A stretch of 5,759 bases of DNA. Origin: Bacteroidota bacterium. Its GTDB lineage: Bacteria; Bacteroidota; Ignavibacteria; UBA10030. Shown here piece after piece: positions 4,704 through 5,759 of this stretch. The stretch lies in assembly GCA_003453835.1 (NCBI GenBank), contig DMMN01000212.1, forward strand, positions 1 to 5,759, given 5' to 3'. Under the pieces are notes generated by a model. The model was given only the letters and a program-made list of their open reading frames with translations. It had not been told where the DNA came from and did no database searches. Made by a program: the position numbers and the translations under genes. The stretch's first letter is position 1; every line of letters starts with the position of its first letter.

Positions 4704-5759
4704 CTATTCAATGACCCACGGCTCCAACAGCTTTTCGTCGATGCCTTGAATGAATCTGGACGGCTTGGTCAAAATCATCCCGCTTTCCCGGTCGTAGATG
4801 TTGACCGGATAGGTGACAAAAAGATGTTCCTTTGCCCGCGTGCATGCAACATACATCAGCCGACGTTCTTCCTCGATCTCGGCATCGCTTGCCACCGACC
4901 GCATGGTTGGGAAGCGGCCTTCGAGCGCGTAGATGATGAACACCGAGTTCCACTCAAGCCCCTTGGCACTGTGGATTGTCGAAAGCGTCAGGAACTCATC
5001 TTCAGGGCCAGGCGACTCAACATCGACAATACTCTGGTTGGGGGGTTCCAGGGCGAGGTCAGTGAGCAATGCTCTCGTCTCTCGATAACGCTCCGTGATG
5101 TTTTGGAACATCTCCAGGTCTTTCTTCCGTTTCATGTGGTCGTCATAGCGGGCGCGCAGGATCGGTTCGTAGTATTGCAGAATCTGAAAGGTCTGTTCCG
5201 CCGGGGCCAGATTCGGTTTGGCGACGCGCTTGAGGACATCAAAGAGCGTCCGGAGATTGTCGGAGTAGTCGTTGAAGTGCATCCAGAATCTCGTTGTGGG
5301 AAGCGTCTCGCCATCAGCAACGGGCTCCGCGACTCTCCGTTTCAAAATGTCGTCAATCACTTTTTCAGCCGTGCGTGGGCCGACGCCTTCCACCAGAAGG
5401 AGGATCCGGTTCCAGGAAACGACATCGCGCGGATTCTCCAGCACCCGCAGGTACGCGACCACGTCCTTCACGTGCGCCGTTTCAATGAACTTGAATCCGC
5501 CGAACTTGACAAAAGGAAGGTTTGCCTTCGTCAGCTCGATCTCCAGGTCGAATGAAAGAAAGGACGAGCGGAACAGGACGGCGATTTCCCGGAGTGGTAT
5601 TCCTTCTTCCCGGAGCTCCAGAATCTTCTGCACAACGAAACGAGATTGCATGTTCTCGTTCTCCGCGCAAACAAGCTGAGGGAGGTGCCCGCCAGGCTTA
5701 TGTGTAAAGAGCTCTTTGTAGTACATTCGTCGTGTCGCGGAATGGAGAAATTCGATACC
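4704..5759 (-). CDS. UvrD/PcrA/Rep-family 3'-5' DNA helicase, C-terminal half (5' end off the right edge)
   Basis: The visible 351 residues are open to the right edge and correspond to the second half of a superfamily 1A helicase, an ATP-driven DNA motor of repair and replication restart. Eleven in-frame codons precede the first internal ATG at 5726, so that ATG is not the true start. Numbered from that Met: IAVLFRSS at 48-55 is the motif IV region; GGFKF followed by VKDVVAYLRVLENPRD at 76-101 matches the segment entering domain 2B; STIHSAKGLEW at 249-259 is motif V; EEERRLMYVACTRAKEHLFV at 285-304 is motif VI with the arginine that contacts ATP. The Walker A and B motifs lie outside the window. 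Only about 42 residues follow TRAK, so the protein lacks the Tudor-like tail that UvrD and PcrA use to contact RNA polymerase. It lies 114 bases upstream of the operon on the same strand and probably has no functional link to it. Confidence 0.93.
   Translation of the reverse strand, partial: GIEFLHSATRRMYYKELFTHKPGGHLPQLVCAENENMQSRFVVQKILELREEGIPLREIAVLFRSSFLSFDLEIELTKANLPFVKFGGFKFIETAHVKDVVAYLRVLENPRDVVSWNRILLLVEGVGPRTAEKVIDDILKRRVAEPVADGETLPTTRFWMHFNDYSDNLRTLFDVLKRVAKPNLAPAEQTFQILQYYEPILRARYDDHMKRKKDLEMFQNITERYRETRALLTDLALEPPNQSIVDVESPGPEDEFLTLSTIHSAKGLEWNSVFIIYALEGRFPTMRSVASDAEIEEERRLMYVACTRAKEHLFVTYPVNIYDRESGMILTKPSRFIQGIDEKLLEPWVIE

Noticed and set aside
4593..5555. A 320-codon open frame on the + strand opposite the helicase
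   Set aside because: It lies antisense to a gene with clear helicase motifs V and VI, shows no motif or ribosome site, and its composition is that expected from the reverse complement of a G+C-rich coding sequence.

Overview
This 5.76-kb window is bacterial chromosomal DNA of moderately high G+C, with compact genes and clear Shine-Dalgarno sites. Nothing in it identifies the phylum, and I see no rRNA, tRNA, transposon, phage or CRISPR element.

Layout from left to right. Bases 1-610 contain no gene I can support. This looks like a long intergenic region, probably between the rightward gene at 611 and a leftward gene starting just outside the left edge, because a purine-rich ribosome-binding-like site points off the edge. 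Bases 611-1861 (+) encode a 416-residue modular signalling protein: a TPR-like N-terminus, a long charged helix, a previously unremarked 47-residue helical tandem duplication, and a C-terminal response-regulator receiver domain with no output domain after it. Its stop overlaps by 7 bases the stop of a leftward three-gene operon that occupies 4589 down to 1855. Bases 4590-4703 are a short intergenic gap. From 4704 to the right edge lies the C-terminal half of a UvrD/PcrA/Rep-type helicase on the minus strand, whose N-terminal half is outside the window.

The operon is the most interesting part. In transcription order it encodes a HisC-like PLP enzyme (aminotransferase or phospho-amino-acid decarboxylase), a LicC/inositol-phosphate-cytidylyltransferase-like nucleotidyltransferase, and a membrane CDP-alcohol phosphotransferase with a perfect catalytic signature. 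The first two genes overlap by 4 bases (GTGA) and the second and third are 6 bases apart. Together they read as a short pathway that makes an amino-phospho compound, activates it with CTP, and transfers the headgroup to a lipid or polyol alcohol at the membrane. This resembles a bacterial version of the CDP-ethanolamine (Kennedy) logic, or synthesis of an unusual amino-phospholipid or phosphodiester solute. The enzyme classes and gene coupling are visible in the sequence. The identity of the headgroup and acceptor is inference.
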